A stretch of DNA of 64,000 bases, from NCBI RefSeq assembly GCF_009176305.1, contig NZ_BLAJ01000001.1, forward strand, positions 992,001-1,056,000. The letters run 5' to 3'. Positions within the stretch are counted from its first letter, which is position 1. Every line of letters begins with the position of its first letter. The position numbers and the translations under genes are program-made. Under the pieces are notes generated by a model. That model searched no databases. It was not told the origin of the DNA and saw only the letters and a program-made list of their open reading frames with translations. Origin of the DNA: Martinezella dioscoreae. Its GTDB lineage: Bacteria; Pseudomonadota; Alphaproteobacteria; Rhizobiales; Rhizobiaceae. Below are positions 8,969 to 18,129 of this stretch, piece after piece.

Positions 8969-9159
8969 CCGATGGTGCTGCTTTCGGATCGATCCGGATG
9001 GCGGCTGAAAAGGGAACACGGTGCGGATTACCCATCAGGGGCCAAGACCGTGGCTGCCCCCGCAACTGTAAGCGGAGAGCGCGTTCGCAATATGCCACTG
9101 GCGTCAAGCCGGGAAGGCGCGAACGAGTTGTGACCCGCGAGCCAGGAGACCTGCCATCG
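8969..9159 (+). promoter_or_regulatory. cobalamin riboswitch (DUF1636-ABC transporter leader)
   Basis: Conserved blocks appear in the right order: GAAAAGGGAA (9007-9016), GCCCCCGCAACTGTAAGCGG (about 9055-9074), GCCACTG (9094-9100), GCCGGGAAGGCG (9108-9119) and the B12 box core GCCAGGAGACCTGCC (9141-9155). The length of about 190 nt is normal for adenosylcobalamin-sensing aptamers. The first downstream gene starts about 120 nt later behind a hairpin that can hide its ribosome site, which suggests translational control. Confidence 0.95.
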
Positions 9160-9250
9160 ATGATATCAACCGCAACGGACGGGGTGTTCCGATGGAAAAT
9201 CAGTGGTTGGGCGAGGGCGCCGCTGCGTCCGCTGGCCCTATCTTGACTGT

Positions 9251-9275
9251 GCCTCCGGCGAAATCTCCGGGAGGC
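9251..9275 (+). promoter_or_regulatory. hairpin covering the ribosome site of the DUF1636 gene
   Basis: GCCTCCGG (9251-9258) can pair with CCGGGAGGC (9267-9275, one G bulged). The 3' arm contains the GGGAGG ribosome site of the ATG at 9281. Placed after a cobalamin riboswitch, this fits an expression platform that hides the ribosome site when the ligand is bound. Confidence 0.5.
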
Positions 9276-9280
9276 ATCTC

Positions 9281-9694
9281 ATGGATAATACAAAAGAGGC
9301 GACGCACCGGATCACCGTGTGCACCAACTGCCGTCATGTCGGCAAACCGTGCCGGCCGGGTCTCGAACTCCTGAAACATCTGCAGATGGCGATCTCCCAG
9401 GCTGACGCCGCACTCGCAGATGATTTCAGCCTGGAGGGAAGCGTCTGCATGGCGGGCTGCGAACGGCCGTGCACGGTCGCTTTCCAGGCCACGGCAAAGT
9501 CGACGTACCTCTTCGGTGACATCGAGGATGCGAGCGATATCGGTGCGCTCGTCTCCTTCGCGAAGCTTTATCGGGATCGCCCCGATGGGCTGACCCGCGA
9601 AAGCGAACGCCCGAGAGCGCTGGCAGGCAAGACCCTCGCGCGCATTCCCGCTGCAATCGTATCAGCCGAACGCCAGCTGGTCGTATTGCAATAG
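9281..9694 (+). CDS. DUF1636 family metal-binding protein
   Basis: A 137-residue cytosolic protein with two Cys groups: CTNCRHVGKPCRPG near the N-terminus and CMAGCERPC near residue 55, as in DUF1636 proteins, which look like small Fe-S or metal-binding proteins. GGGAGG precedes the ATG; an upstream frame start at 9203 would run through the hairpin. It is the first gene after the cobalamin riboswitch, 10 nt before the ABC ATPase, so it belongs to a cobalamin-repressed transport unit. DUF1636 genes have been noted near B12 genes, but the biochemical role is unknown. Confidence 0.85.
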   Translation: MDNTKEATHRITVCTNCRHVGKPCRPGLELLKHLQMAISQADAALADDFSLEGSVCMAGCERPCTVAFQATAKSTYLFGDIEDASDIGALVSFAKLYRDRPDGLTRESERPRALAGKTLARIPAAIVSAERQLVVLQ

Positions 9695-9704
9695 GAGCCG
9701 GGTC

Positions 9705-10484
9705 ATGTCCGAACGAAGCGCACGACTGGAAGCAGACGGCATCAGCTGGGGTCCCCAGAAGGGAATGCCGATCATCAATGGCATCACGCTATCAGTCGAG
9801 GCCGGCGCCCGGCTTGCGATCATCGGTCCGAATGGAGCCGGCAAGTCGACCTTGCTGCGCTGCCTCTATCGCGGCCTCAAGCCGCAGCGAGGTTCGGTGC
9901 GTCTTGACGGCATCGATCTTTGGTCCATAGGTCCGCGAGAGGCGGCGCAGCGCATCGCCGTCGTGCCGCAGGAGACGCCAGGTGATTTTCCCTTCAGCGT
10001 GCGGGACGTGGTGTTGATGGGCCGCATCCCGCACCGCAAGGGCATGGCACGCTGGAGCGATCGCGACCATGAGGTCACGACCAAGGCGCTTGCCCGTCTG
10101 GAACTGGAGTCTTTGGCACAGCGGCAATTCGCGTCGCTGTCGGGTGGTGAGAAGCAACGGACGCTGATCGCCCGCGCCTTGGCACAGGAGCCGGAACTCA
10201 TCATCCTCGACGAGCCGACCAATCACCTCGACATCCGCCATCAGCTCGAGATTCTTGAGCTACTCAAGAGACTCGGCCCGACGATCATCACGACGCTGCA
10301 CGATATCAATCTCGCTGCTGATTTTGCGACGCAGATCGCCGTCATGGATTGCGGGCGGCTCATGGGCCACGGCGAACCTGCCGAAGTCCTGACTGTGGAG
10401 CATGTCTCGAACGCTTTCAGGGTTGGTGCGCGGCTGCATCGCACCGACGGCGGCCCGCAGCGCTTTTCCTTTTCCCTTCGATAA
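9705..10484 (+). CDS. ABC transporter ATP-binding protein (BtuD/FecE type)
   Basis: A 259-residue ATPase with Walker A GPNGAGKST (about residues 44-52), Q-loop VVPQETPGDFP, signature LSGGEKQR, Walker B LIILDEPTNHLD and the switch His in TTLHDINLA. It is the FecE/FhuC/BtuD branch serving periplasmic-binding-protein importers of siderophores, heme and cobalamin. It sits between the DUF1636 gene and the binding protein in a riboswitch-led operon, which points to a corrinoid or a related cobalt compound as substrate. The gene order (ATPase, binding protein, permease) is complete. Confidence 0.92.
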   Translation: MSERSARLEADGISWGPQKGMPIINGITLSVEAGARLAIIGPNGAGKSTLLRCLYRGLKPQRGSVRLDGIDLWSIGPREAAQRIAVVPQETPGDFPFSVRDVVLMGRIPHRKGMARWSDRDHEVTTKALARLELESLAQRQFASLSGGEKQRTLIARALAQEPELIILDEPTNHLDIRHQLEILELLKRLGPTIITTLHDINLAADFATQIAVMDCGRLMGHGEPAEVLTVEHVSNAFRVGARLHRTDGGPQRFSFSLR

Positions 10485-10504
10485 TACGATCATTGGAGTT
10501 ATTC

Positions 10505-11464
10505 ATGTTTTCTCGCATATCCCTGTCTGCCGCGGCCTTGCTTATCGGAAGCCTGTTTGCGGGCACGACACTCGCCGAGCCTGTCACCGTGCGCAGCTGC
10601 AATCGCGATGTGACCTTCGACAAAGCGCCGGAGCGGGCCGTTTCCAACGACGTCAACCTGACCGAGATGATGTTGGCGCTGAAGCTGCAGGACCGCATGG
10701 TCGGCTATACCGGCATTTCCGGTTGGAAGACGCTGGATGAGAAGCTGCGTGACGGCGTGAGGGAACTGCCGGAGCTGTCGCCGAAATATCCGAGCAAGGA
10801 GGTGCTGCTCGGCGCCAATGCGGATTTCTTCTTTGCCGGCTGGAACTACGGCATGAAGGTCGGCGGCGAGGTAACTCCGGAAACGCTCGCCCCCTTCGGC
10901 ATCAAGGCCTATGAGCTGACCGAATCCTGCATCTTCGTCATGCAGAAGAGCAAGCCGACCATGGACGATATGTTCGTGGATCTCCTCAATCTCGGCAGGA
11001 TCTTCCGCGTCGAGGACAGGGCGGAAGCGCTCGTCGCCGGCTATCGTAAGCAGCTTGGCGAGATCCAGGCGAGGATCGGTCATGTCGCCAAGCCGACCAG
11101 CGTTTTCGTCTATGACTCTGGTGAGGAAAAGCCGTTCACATCGGGGCGCTATGGCATTCCGACTGCCTTGATCGAGGCTGCCGGCGGCGTCAATGTGATG
11201 GACGACGTCGAGAAGAGCTGGACTGAAGTGTCCTGGGAGCCGGTCATCGAGAAGAACCCCGAAGTGATCGTCATCGTCGATTACGGCCAGGTCACTGCCG
11301 CCCAGAAGATCGCCTTTCTCAAGGGCAATCCGGCCTTCAGGAATATCGATGCCGTGAAGAATGACCGCTTCGTCGTGCTGCCCTATGTGGAGGCGACGCC
11401 GGGGCCGCGCAACATCGAGGCCATCGCCACGCTGGCCAAGGCCTTTCACCCGAGCGCCATGTAA
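10505..11464 (+). CDS. periplasmic substrate-binding protein of the riboswitch-controlled ABC transporter
   Basis: A 319-residue protein with a signal peptide (LSAAALLIGSLFAGTTLAE, cleavage probably after ALA-like TLA). The mature part has the TroA/BtuF class-III fold: AVSNDVNLTEMMLALKL, LLGANADFFFAGWN, a long connecting helix region near residue 165, then IPTALIEAAGGVNV and NPEVIVIVDYG. No lipobox Cys is seen, so it is a soluble periplasmic protein. The start at MFSRIS follows GGAG; a frame opening at 10349 overlaps the ATPase and is not used. Ligand is inferred from the riboswitch to be a corrinoid or precursor. Confidence 0.88.
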   Translation: MFSRISLSAAALLIGSLFAGTTLAEPVTVRSCNRDVTFDKAPERAVSNDVNLTEMMLALKLQDRMVGYTGISGWKTLDEKLRDGVRELPELSPKYPSKEVLLGANADFFFAGWNYGMKVGGEVTPETLAPFGIKAYELTESCIFVMQKSKPTMDDMFVDLLNLGRIFRVEDRAEALVAGYRKQLGEIQARIGHVAKPTSVFVYDSGEEKPFTSGRYGIPTALIEAAGGVNVMDDVEKSWTEVSWEPVIEKNPEVIVIVDYGQVTAAQKIAFLKGNPAFRNIDAVKNDRFVVLPYVEATPGPRNIEAIATLAKAFHPSAM

Positions 11465-11526
11465 TCGTCTGCAATGCCGATCCGTCCAGTCGATCATGGG
11501 GCGGATCCCTTCCTCAAGTTTCAAGC

Positions 11527-12543
11527 ATGCGCCTCAATCTCTCTATCCTCATCCCCTTGCTCGCCATAGGCTTCATTCTGTCGATCACCGCCGGTGTGTC
11601 GCTCGGTTCGGCATCCATTCCGTTCTCCACCGTCTGGTCGATTGTCGGCAACAGACTGCATGTTGGTGCCTTTCCGGTCACCTGGTCCAGCGGGCAGGAA
11701 AGCATCGTCTGGGACGTCCGTTTCCCGCGCGTCGTTCTGGCGGCGCTCGTCGGGGCGGGGCTTGCCATCACCGGCGCCGTCCTGCAGGCGCTGACGCGAA
11801 ATCCATTGGCGGACCCGCATCTCCTCGGCGTCTCCTCCGGGGCGGCATTCGGCGCCATTCTGGCGCTATTGCATACCGGGCTGATCCTCGGCCTGTTGAC
11901 GGTGCCGTTGTTCGCTTTTGCCGGCGCCTTGCTCGCAACCGCGGCCGTCGGGCTGACGACGCGGCTGACGCGCTCGCATTCGGCCGATCGGCTCGTCCTG
12001 TCGGGCGTGGCGGTAGCCTTCGTGTTCACGGCGCTTGGCAACCTCCTGATCTTTCTGGGCGATCCGAGAGCCGCCAACACCGTTGTCTTCTGGATGCTGG
12101 GCGGGTTAGGACTGGCGCAATGGCAACATCTTATCTATCCCGCCGGCATCCTGCTGTTCTGCCTCGTTTCACTTCTTCCGAAGACGAGGGAGCTCAATGC
12201 ACTTGCGATGGGCGATGAAACGGCCGTCACGCTTGGCATTGCCGTTGCACGATTTCGCTTGCTACTCTTCGTCATCACGGCGCTGCTGACCGGCGTGATG
12301 GTCGCCTTTTCAGGCGCAATCGGTTTCGTCGGGTTGATGGTGCCGCATTTCGTGCGGCTGATCGTGGGCGGCGACAATGTGCGCGTGGTGCCGCTGAGCG
12401 CCGCTTTCGGCGCACTGACGTTGATCTGGGCTGATGTCATCGCGCGCCTGGTGATGGCTCCGGAGGACATGCCGATCGGCGTGGTCACCGGGCTTGCTGG
12501 AGGCGTCGCCTTCATCTTGATATTGCGGAGCGGGCGCGCATAG
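11527..12543 (+). CDS. FecCD-family ABC transporter permease
   Basis: A 338-residue membrane protein with about ten hydrophobic segments. Family hallmarks are VRFPRVVLAALVGAGLAITGAVLQ, NPLADPHLLGVSSGAAFGA, LSGVAVAFVFTALGNLL and GAIGFVGLMVPHFVRL, all typical of BtuC/FecD/FhuB. It lies 62 nt after the binding protein and completes the importer. The ribosome site is weak. Specificity follows the context (cobalamin riboswitch) and is not encoded in a recognisable motif. Confidence 0.92.
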   Translation: MRLNLSILIPLLAIGFILSITAGVSLGSASIPFSTVWSIVGNRLHVGAFPVTWSSGQESIVWDVRFPRVVLAALVGAGLAITGAVLQALTRNPLADPHLLGVSSGAAFGAILALLHTGLILGLLTVPLFAFAGALLATAAVGLTTRLTRSHSADRLVLSGVAVAFVFTALGNLLIFLGDPRAANTVVFWMLGGLGLAQWQHLIYPAGILLFCLVSLLPKTRELNALAMGDETAVTLGIAVARFRLLLFVITALLTGVMVAFSGAIGFVGLMVPHFVRLIVGGDNVRVVPLSAAFGALTLIWADVIARLVMAPEDMPIGVVTGLAGGVAFILILRSGRA

Positions 12544-12826
12544 ATCGACCCATTGCCAAGGTGTTTTCCTGGCCTATTTCCGGGCGGGCGATGATCGGCG
12601 CGGCAGGTCGTCGTCAAGATGAGAGCGGCCGATATCCGGTTTTGAAGGAGAGTCCGGACGGGATAACGGCATGGAATGCCTTCGTGTCGCCTTTCTTTGT
12701 CTTACAAGGCGTACGCGTAAAGACTATGGAATTCGCAATCCTACTATAGGACGACTCAGGTCTCCATTTTTGCGGCGATTTCGGTCATCCACTGCCTGCG
12801 ACTTCATGTGCAACGAGGAGCTCTGC

Positions 12827-15418
12827 TTGCGCCCGCTGAAATCTCGTCTTTTTCTATTGTCCCTTTTGTTGCTGGGATTGGGTGTGTTTACCGCCATCAT
12901 CCCGCTGGCGGGGGCTGCCCTTGCGCAGGATCAGCAGCCGGCCCAAGCGTCGCAGCAAACGGACCAACAGCCCGGGCAGCTCGCCAATGGGCTGCTGGAC
13001 GCAGCTGTTACCGATCTTGGCAAAGCGAAGAAGACTTATGCATCGCTTCAGGACGCGGCGAAACAGGCAACATCGGATGACGAGACGCTCGTGGCGCTGT
13101 CCAGCCAGGTCGACGAACTCAACCGCACCACAGCTGCTATTTCCGCACGCCTGAAACCCCGTACCGCCGAAATCGATGCACGCCTGACCCAACTCGGTGC
13201 TGCGCCCAAGGAAGGCCAGCCGCCTGAGGCTCCGATCGTCGCGCAGGAGCGCGATCGGCTCAATGCCGAACGCTCCCAGATCAGCGCCGCGATTCTCGAT
13301 GCCGACAATCTGACCGCAGAGACCAATCGGCTTGCGATGCAGTTCATGGAGATGCGCCGAAGGCTGTTTGCCGAGACGCTATTCAAGCGGACGGAGATTT
13401 CCACGGCGACATTCGACGATGCAGGGGCGGCTCTGGTCGACGAGGGCGTCAAGTTCAGTACCGCCGTGACGAGCTGGATCGGCTTCGTGCTTAAGGCAAA
13501 GCTTGCTTCATTCCTGGCCGCTGTCTGCCTGTCGATTGGCGCTGCTCTGATCTTTCTTTTCGGTGGTTATCGGCTATTCCGCCGCTATTACGTGCAGGAC
13601 GAGGCCGTCGAGAATCCGCCCTATATCAGCCGACTCTCCGTCGCCTTCTGGTCGACCTTGATCCGCACGCTGTCGCTGGCTGCCTTTCTCGTTACATCTT
13701 TCTTCTTCCTCTCGAATTTCAATGTGCTGCGGCCTGACATCGCGCCGATACTGGCTGCGGTTTTCGCTTTTATCGGACTCGTCTATTTTGTCGGTCGCCT
13801 GAGCAATGCTGTCTTCGCGCCCTTCCGGCCGCATTGGCGGCTGGTCAAGCTGTCGAACAAGGGGGCACATTCGCTGACCTGGTGCCTGCAGGCCATGGCT
13901 GTGGTCAACGGGCTGGATTACGTCTTCGACCGCATCAGCGAGTCCATGGGGTCGCCGGTCGTCGTTACCGTGGCCAAGAGCTTTCTGGCGGCACTGCTGA
14001 TCGGCCTCATTCTGATTGCAGCCTCCTTCGGTTCGCCGATGCTTGCCAAAAATGGCGACCCGGATGCGCCAGGCCGCCATTGGCCGCATGGCATGGCCAT
14101 CATTCTTCGCGTTCTCGGCATATTGGTGATCTTCACCTCGTTCATCGGCTATGTCGGGTTGGCCCGCTTCATGGCAACGCAGATGATCGTGACGAGCGCC
14201 GTCATCGCGACCATGTATCTTGGTTTCCAGCTCGGCAAGGCCGTATCCAAGCAGGGCGTCTTTGCCGAAACGATCATCGGACGCTTTCTGGAAAATCGCC
14301 TGAAGCTGCGTGAAGTGGCGCTCGATCAGGCCGGTCTTGCAGCTGGGCTTGCGACCTACGCCGTCGCGCTGCTGACCGGCATTCCGCTGATCCTGCTCTC
14401 TTGGGGCTTTCACATTCAGGATCTGGAAACATTTGCCTACAGGCTCTTTACCGAGATCAAGATCGGCAACATGTCGATCTCGCTGCTCGGCATTTTCGTC
14501 GGCATCCTGCTGTTTGCGGGCGGCTATCTGGTCACGCGCTGGTTCCAGCGCTGGCTTGACAGCAATGTCATGGCGCGCGGGCAGGTGGATCTGGGTGTCC
14601 GCAACTCGGTGAGAACCGGTATCGGCTATCTGGGCATAGCGTTGGCGGCGATCTTTGCCATTTCCGCTGCCGGCATCGATTTATCCAGCCTGGCCCTCGT
14701 CGCCAGTGCCCTCTCGGTCGGTATCGGTTTCGGCCTGCAAAACATCGTGTCGAACTTCGTGTCCGGCCTGATCCTGCTGGTCGAGCGGCCTTTCAAGGTC
14801 GGCGACTGGATCGTCTCGGGCACTTCGGAAGGCATCGTCAAGCGCATCTCGGTGCGTGCGACAGAGATCGAGACCTTTCGCAAGCAGTCGATCATCGTGC
14901 CGAATTCCGAACTTATCAATGCGTCCGTCGGCAACTGGACGCATCGCAACAGGCTCGCCCGCTCCGAAATCCCGGTATCCGTCAGCTATGATGCCGATCC
15001 GCGCAAGGTGATGGATATCCTGCTGGAGCTGGTACGCTCGATCCCAAAGGTGCTGAGGAATCCGGAGCCGCATGTAGAGTTCCTGCGTTTTGGTCCGTCA
15101 TCGCTCGATTTCGAGATGCGCTTTTATCTGTCCGATCTTTCCGACGGCATGGAGATCCGCAACAATCTGCGCATCGAAATCCTGAGGCGCTTCAAGGAGG
15201 AGGGGATTTCCATTCCCTATCCGCATCAGGAGTTGCATATCGTTCGCGAGGGCAGACGAGGCAGGCAGTCGGATATCGCAGCCGATGCCTTGACGGATTT
15301 TGCAGACGGGCCTGAAGCTGAGGATGACGTAAAAGAAGATTCCGCTTTGTCGGCCGAAGGCAAGGTATCGGAAGCGAAGAGCACTGGCCGGCGCCGTGGC
15401 AGGACCGCGGCGGAGTGA
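12827..15418 (+). CDS. large MscS-family mechanosensitive channel with DUF3772 N-terminus
   Basis: An 863-residue inner-membrane protein. A signal-like hydrophobic stretch is followed by a Q-rich and then coiled periplasmic region (about residues 50-210, DUF3772 type), about ten membrane helices, and the MscS pore and beta domain: ISAAGIDLSSLALVASALSVGIGFGLQNIVSNFVSGLILL, RPFKVGDWI and IIVPNSELINASVGNW. The C-terminal tail is acidic then basic. It resembles MscK/YbiO-size channels that release solutes on hypo-osmotic shock. TTG at 12827 is preferred because GAGGAG lies 6 nt upstream; in-frame ATGs exist at 12671 and 12806. It appears to be a single gene. Confidence 0.9.
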   Translation: MRPLKSRLFLLSLLLLGLGVFTAIIPLAGAALAQDQQPAQASQQTDQQPGQLANGLLDAAVTDLGKAKKTYASLQDAAKQATSDDETLVALSSQVDELNRTTAAISARLKPRTAEIDARLTQLGAAPKEGQPPEAPIVAQERDRLNAERSQISAAILDADNLTAETNRLAMQFMEMRRRLFAETLFKRTEISTATFDDAGAALVDEGVKFSTAVTSWIGFVLKAKLASFLAAVCLSIGAALIFLFGGYRLFRRYYVQDEAVENPPYISRLSVAFWSTLIRTLSLAAFLVTSFFFLSNFNVLRPDIAPILAAVFAFIGLVYFVGRLSNAVFAPFRPHWRLVKLSNKGAHSLTWCLQAMAVVNGLDYVFDRISESMGSPVVVTVAKSFLAALLIGLILIAASFGSPMLAKNGDPDAPGRHWPHGMAIILRVLGILVIFTSFIGYVGLARFMATQMIVTSAVIATMYLGFQLGKAVSKQGVFAETIIGRFLENRLKLREVALDQAGLAAGLATYAVALLTGIPLILLSWGFHIQDLETFAYRLFTEIKIGNMSISLLGIFVGILLFAGGYLVTRWFQRWLDSNVMARGQVDLGVRNSVRTGIGYLGIALAAIFAISAAGIDLSSLALVASALSVGIGFGLQNIVSNFVSGLILLVERPFKVGDWIVSGTSEGIVKRISVRATEIETFRKQSIIVPNSELINASVGNWTHRNRLARSEIPVSVSYDADPRKVMDILLELVRSIPKVLRNPEPHVEFLRFGPSSLDFEMRFYLSDLSDGMEIRNNLRIEILRRFKEEGISIPYPHQELHIVREGRRGRQSDIAADALTDFADGPEAEDDVKEDSALSAEGKVSEAKSTGRRRGRTAAE

Positions 15419-15744
15419 TCCGATTACCGGCAGAGCCCGCTGAAACAGAGCCATGTTGTCGCCGGTGGGAATGATGCGGTCATCGTTTCCGCCGGTTCTG
15501 CTCGGAAGTTCGCGGTTTGCGTTCCTCGAGGGGAGCGTGTCGCGCTCTTTAGGATTGTTTCTCTCGGTCTGGTTAGGGATCTCGCGCATGTCGTTGCCGC
15601 GAGAACTCTGGCGATAGCATGCCTGGAAAGCCGCGAATGGGGCAATTTTCTTCACCTCCGGGAAACCAGTCGGCTTAACAAATCCGCAAAGGCTTTGTTC
15701 TAAAAAAATACAGAGGGGATCATTTTCAAAAACAGGTTTTCATT
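15419..15744. other. 326-bp spacer before the receiver genes
   Basis: No ribosome-site-supported frame is visible on either strand. The last 50 bases are AT-rich (AAAAAAATACAGAG region) and likely hold the promoter of the tandem-receiver gene at 15745. Confidence 0.4.
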
Positions 15745-16584
15745 ATGCCATTTCTGGGTGTTTCGGGGATGCAATATTCCGGCGCGTCTCTTGCCGGCTC
15801 GCGCATTCTTCTCGTCGAGGACTCCAATCTCTTTACATCGATGGTCAGGGGCAAGCTGAAGGAGCTTCTGGATATCGACGTCGAAATCTGTCGCAATTTC
15901 GAGGAGCTTCAGCTTGCCTACGACAAGTCGTCGGAGCCGATCAAGCTGGCGATCTCCAATATGAATCTCCCAGGCGCCGAGAAGGGGGAGGCCCTGGCCT
16001 ATCTTCTCGATCTCAGCATTCCGACGATCGCCTTCACGGGTACTTTTCTCGAAGGCACGCGCGACGAGCTGATCGCCAAAGATGTGGTGGATTACATTCT
16101 CAAGGACAATGTCTTCGCAGTGGACATGCTGGCGGAATCGATCTGCCGTTTTCTGACCAACCATCGTCACCATGTTCTCATCGTCGATGACAGCGCGACG
16201 GCGCGCGCTTTGCTGTCCAGCCGGCTGAAGCGCTATAATTTCCGCGTCAGCGTTGCTGAGAATGGCGCCAAGGCGCTCCAAATCCTCAGGGCCAGCCCGG
16301 ATATCGGCCTTATGGTCACGGACTATAATATGCCCGACATGGACGGATTCGAGTTGACACGGCGCATCCGTGCGACGACCGGCTCCCATGAGCTGCGCAT
16401 CATCGGTGTTTCCTCATCCAACAACCGGCTGCTTTCAGCCCGCTTTCTCAAGGCGGGGGGCAATGATTTCATTCTGCGGCCATTCATCGATGAGGAGTTC
16501 TACTGCCGCGTGAATCAGAATCTCGACACGCTGTTGCAGATTCAGTCGGCTCAGCCGCCCGCCAGGGAGATACGGGCTGGATAA
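15745..16584 (+). CDS. tandem receiver-domain response regulator with degenerate first receiver
   Basis: A 279-residue protein made of two CheY-like receiver domains (about 18-135 and 145-265) without an output domain. In the first, the phosphoacceptor is replaced: LAISNMNLPG has Asn at residue 72, where the neighbour at 16760 has Asp72 (AVIDLNLPD). The second keeps Asp193 (VTDYNMPDMDG) and the switch and Lys residues (GVSSSN; RPF replaces the usual KP). The neighbour has the same architecture plus GGDEF, so the pair likely arose by duplication. It may act as a partner, competitor or phosphate sink for that cyclase. Confidence 0.85.
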   Translation: MPFLGVSGMQYSGASLAGSRILLVEDSNLFTSMVRGKLKELLDIDVEICRNFEELQLAYDKSSEPIKLAISNMNLPGAEKGEALAYLLDLSIPTIAFTGTFLEGTRDELIAKDVVDYILKDNVFAVDMLAESICRFLTNHRHHVLIVDDSATARALLSSRLKRYNFRVSVAENGAKALQILRASPDIGLMVTDYNMPDMDGFELTRRIRATTGSHELRIIGVSSSNNRLLSARFLKAGGNDFILRPFIDEEFYCRVNQNLDTLLQIQSAQPPAREIRAG

Positions 16585-16759
16585 ATCGCCTGAAATAATC
16601 CCAAGAAAAGTGAGGAAAAATCACTTTTATGTAAATCTCCGCAATCAGCAGTTCCAAATTTTTCACGAATCCTGTTCAGGATACGTGCAACACGGTTTGG
16701 CAGACCTGCAATTGACTGACTATTCATACACCTGACGGTGTGGGAGGAATTGACGGGAA

Positions 16760-18091
16760 ATGGTACTGCATGCGGGAAACATTGGCGGCGGCATCGGTCA
16801 CCGCGATGGCAGCCAGAAAATACTTCTGGTTGAGGATTCGCGCATGTTTTCCGCGGTGCTGTCGCATCGGTTCGAAACCGAACTCGGTCTTGCTGTCATC
16901 CATTGCTCTTCATTGAAAGTGCTGAACGAGGTGCTGGCAGAGGCGGATCGCAGCTTCACGATGGCGGTGATCGACCTGAACCTTCCGGATGCTGCTCATG
17001 GAGAAGCCCTGGATGTTGCCGTCGCCCATGACATTCCCACCATCGTCTTCACGGCGTCTTTTGACATGGCGACGCGCAATCGGATCATGGAACGCAATGT
17101 CGTCGACTATGTGCTCAAGGATGGCGAGTTCGCCCTCGACAATCTCGTCTCCTCCGTCCGGCGCGCCATCGCCAATCGGTCTGTCCGCGTTATGGTTGTC
17201 GACGATGTGCCTTCGGCACGGAAGATGCTGACGGATTTGCTGCACGCTCAGCAATTCAAGGTCGCAGAAGCCGGCACGGGTGTCGAAGCCCTGGCAATGC
17301 TTGAGACATTCGACGACATCGAAATCGTCGTCACCGACTACAATATGCCCGACATGAACGGCCATGAACTGACCCGCCGCATCCGCCACCGCTATGGCTC
17401 GGATCGGATGCGGATCATCGGCATTTCGTCTTCGAACGATCGTTTGCTGTCTGCGACATTCCTGAAGGCGGGCGCCAGCGATTTCATCTACCGCCCCTTC
17501 GTTCAGGAGGAGCTGCAATGCCGTATCGCGTTGAATGTCGAGACACTGTCGCAGCTGAAGCAATTGCGAGCGGCAGCGGCGAGCGATTATCTGACCGGAC
17601 TCTATAACAGGCGCTATTTTTATGATCATGGCCCGCGTCTGGTCAATGAATGCCTGCGGCGCCAACGTCCAAGCTCCGTCGCCATTCTCGACATTGATCA
17701 CTTCAAGAATCTGAACGACACCTATGGTCACGAGATCGGCGATCAGGTGCTGAAGGCCGTTGCCGCGAGGCTTCACGGGTTGCTGGAAGGCACCGACAAT
17801 CTGCTCTCCCGCCTTGGCGGGGAAGAGTTTGCCATTCTGTTTGCGGAAATGAACTCGCGCGCGGCGACCGCGCTATGCGACGAGGTCCGCCTCAGCCTTG
17901 CCAGCCTGAAGGTTCATGCCGACGACGAAGAGCTTTCGGTGACTGTTTCCATCGGCGTAGCAGAGATTGCCGGCTACGAGTCTTTCGACAACTATCTCAA
18001 CGCCGCGGACCAGTTTCTCTATATGGCGAAGCACAATGGCCGAAACCAGGTCTATTCCGATTTCAAGATGGCCCAAGAGGCGGCCCAGTAG
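16760..18091 (+). CDS. PleD-like diguanylate cyclase (receiver-receiver-GGDEF)
   Basis: A 443-residue protein with receiver domains at about 18-135 (Asp72 in VIDLNLPD) and 145-265 (Asp193 in VTDYNMPDMNG), then a GGDEF domain (about 285-435) with the active-site loop RLGGEEFAILF (GGEEF at 353-357) and the start motif DYLTGLYNRRYF. Such proteins make cyclic di-GMP when phosphorylated and dimerised. The inhibitory RxxD site normally six to nine residues before GGEEF is absent (GTDN there), so product feedback at that site is unlikely. It is 175 nt downstream of its GGDEF-less paralogue. Confidence 0.92.
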   Translation: MVLHAGNIGGGIGHRDGSQKILLVEDSRMFSAVLSHRFETELGLAVIHCSSLKVLNEVLAEADRSFTMAVIDLNLPDAAHGEALDVAVAHDIPTIVFTASFDMATRNRIMERNVVDYVLKDGEFALDNLVSSVRRAIANRSVRVMVVDDVPSARKMLTDLLHAQQFKVAEAGTGVEALAMLETFDDIEIVVTDYNMPDMNGHELTRRIRHRYGSDRMRIIGISSSNDRLLSATFLKAGASDFIYRPFVQEELQCRIALNVETLSQLKQLRAAAASDYLTGLYNRRYFYDHGPRLVNECLRRQRPSSVAILDIDHFKNLNDTYGHEIGDQVLKAVAARLHGLLEGTDNLLSRLGGEEFAILFAEMNSRAATALCDEVRLSLASLKVHADDEELSVTVSIGVAEIAGYESFDNYLNAADQFLYMAKHNGRNQVYSDFKMAQEAAQ

Positions 18092-18129
18092 GCCGCCTGC
18101 CTGATCGCTTGCTTTGATTTCCACCGCCC

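Noticed and set aside
8881..9246. 121-codon frame across the first cobalamin riboswitch
   Set aside because: It reads through the conserved riboswitch blocks and has no ribosome site; the RNA element explains the sequence.
15098..15655. 185-codon minus-strand frame over the end of the MscS-type gene
   Set aside because: It largely mirrors the real gene and lacks a ribosome site.
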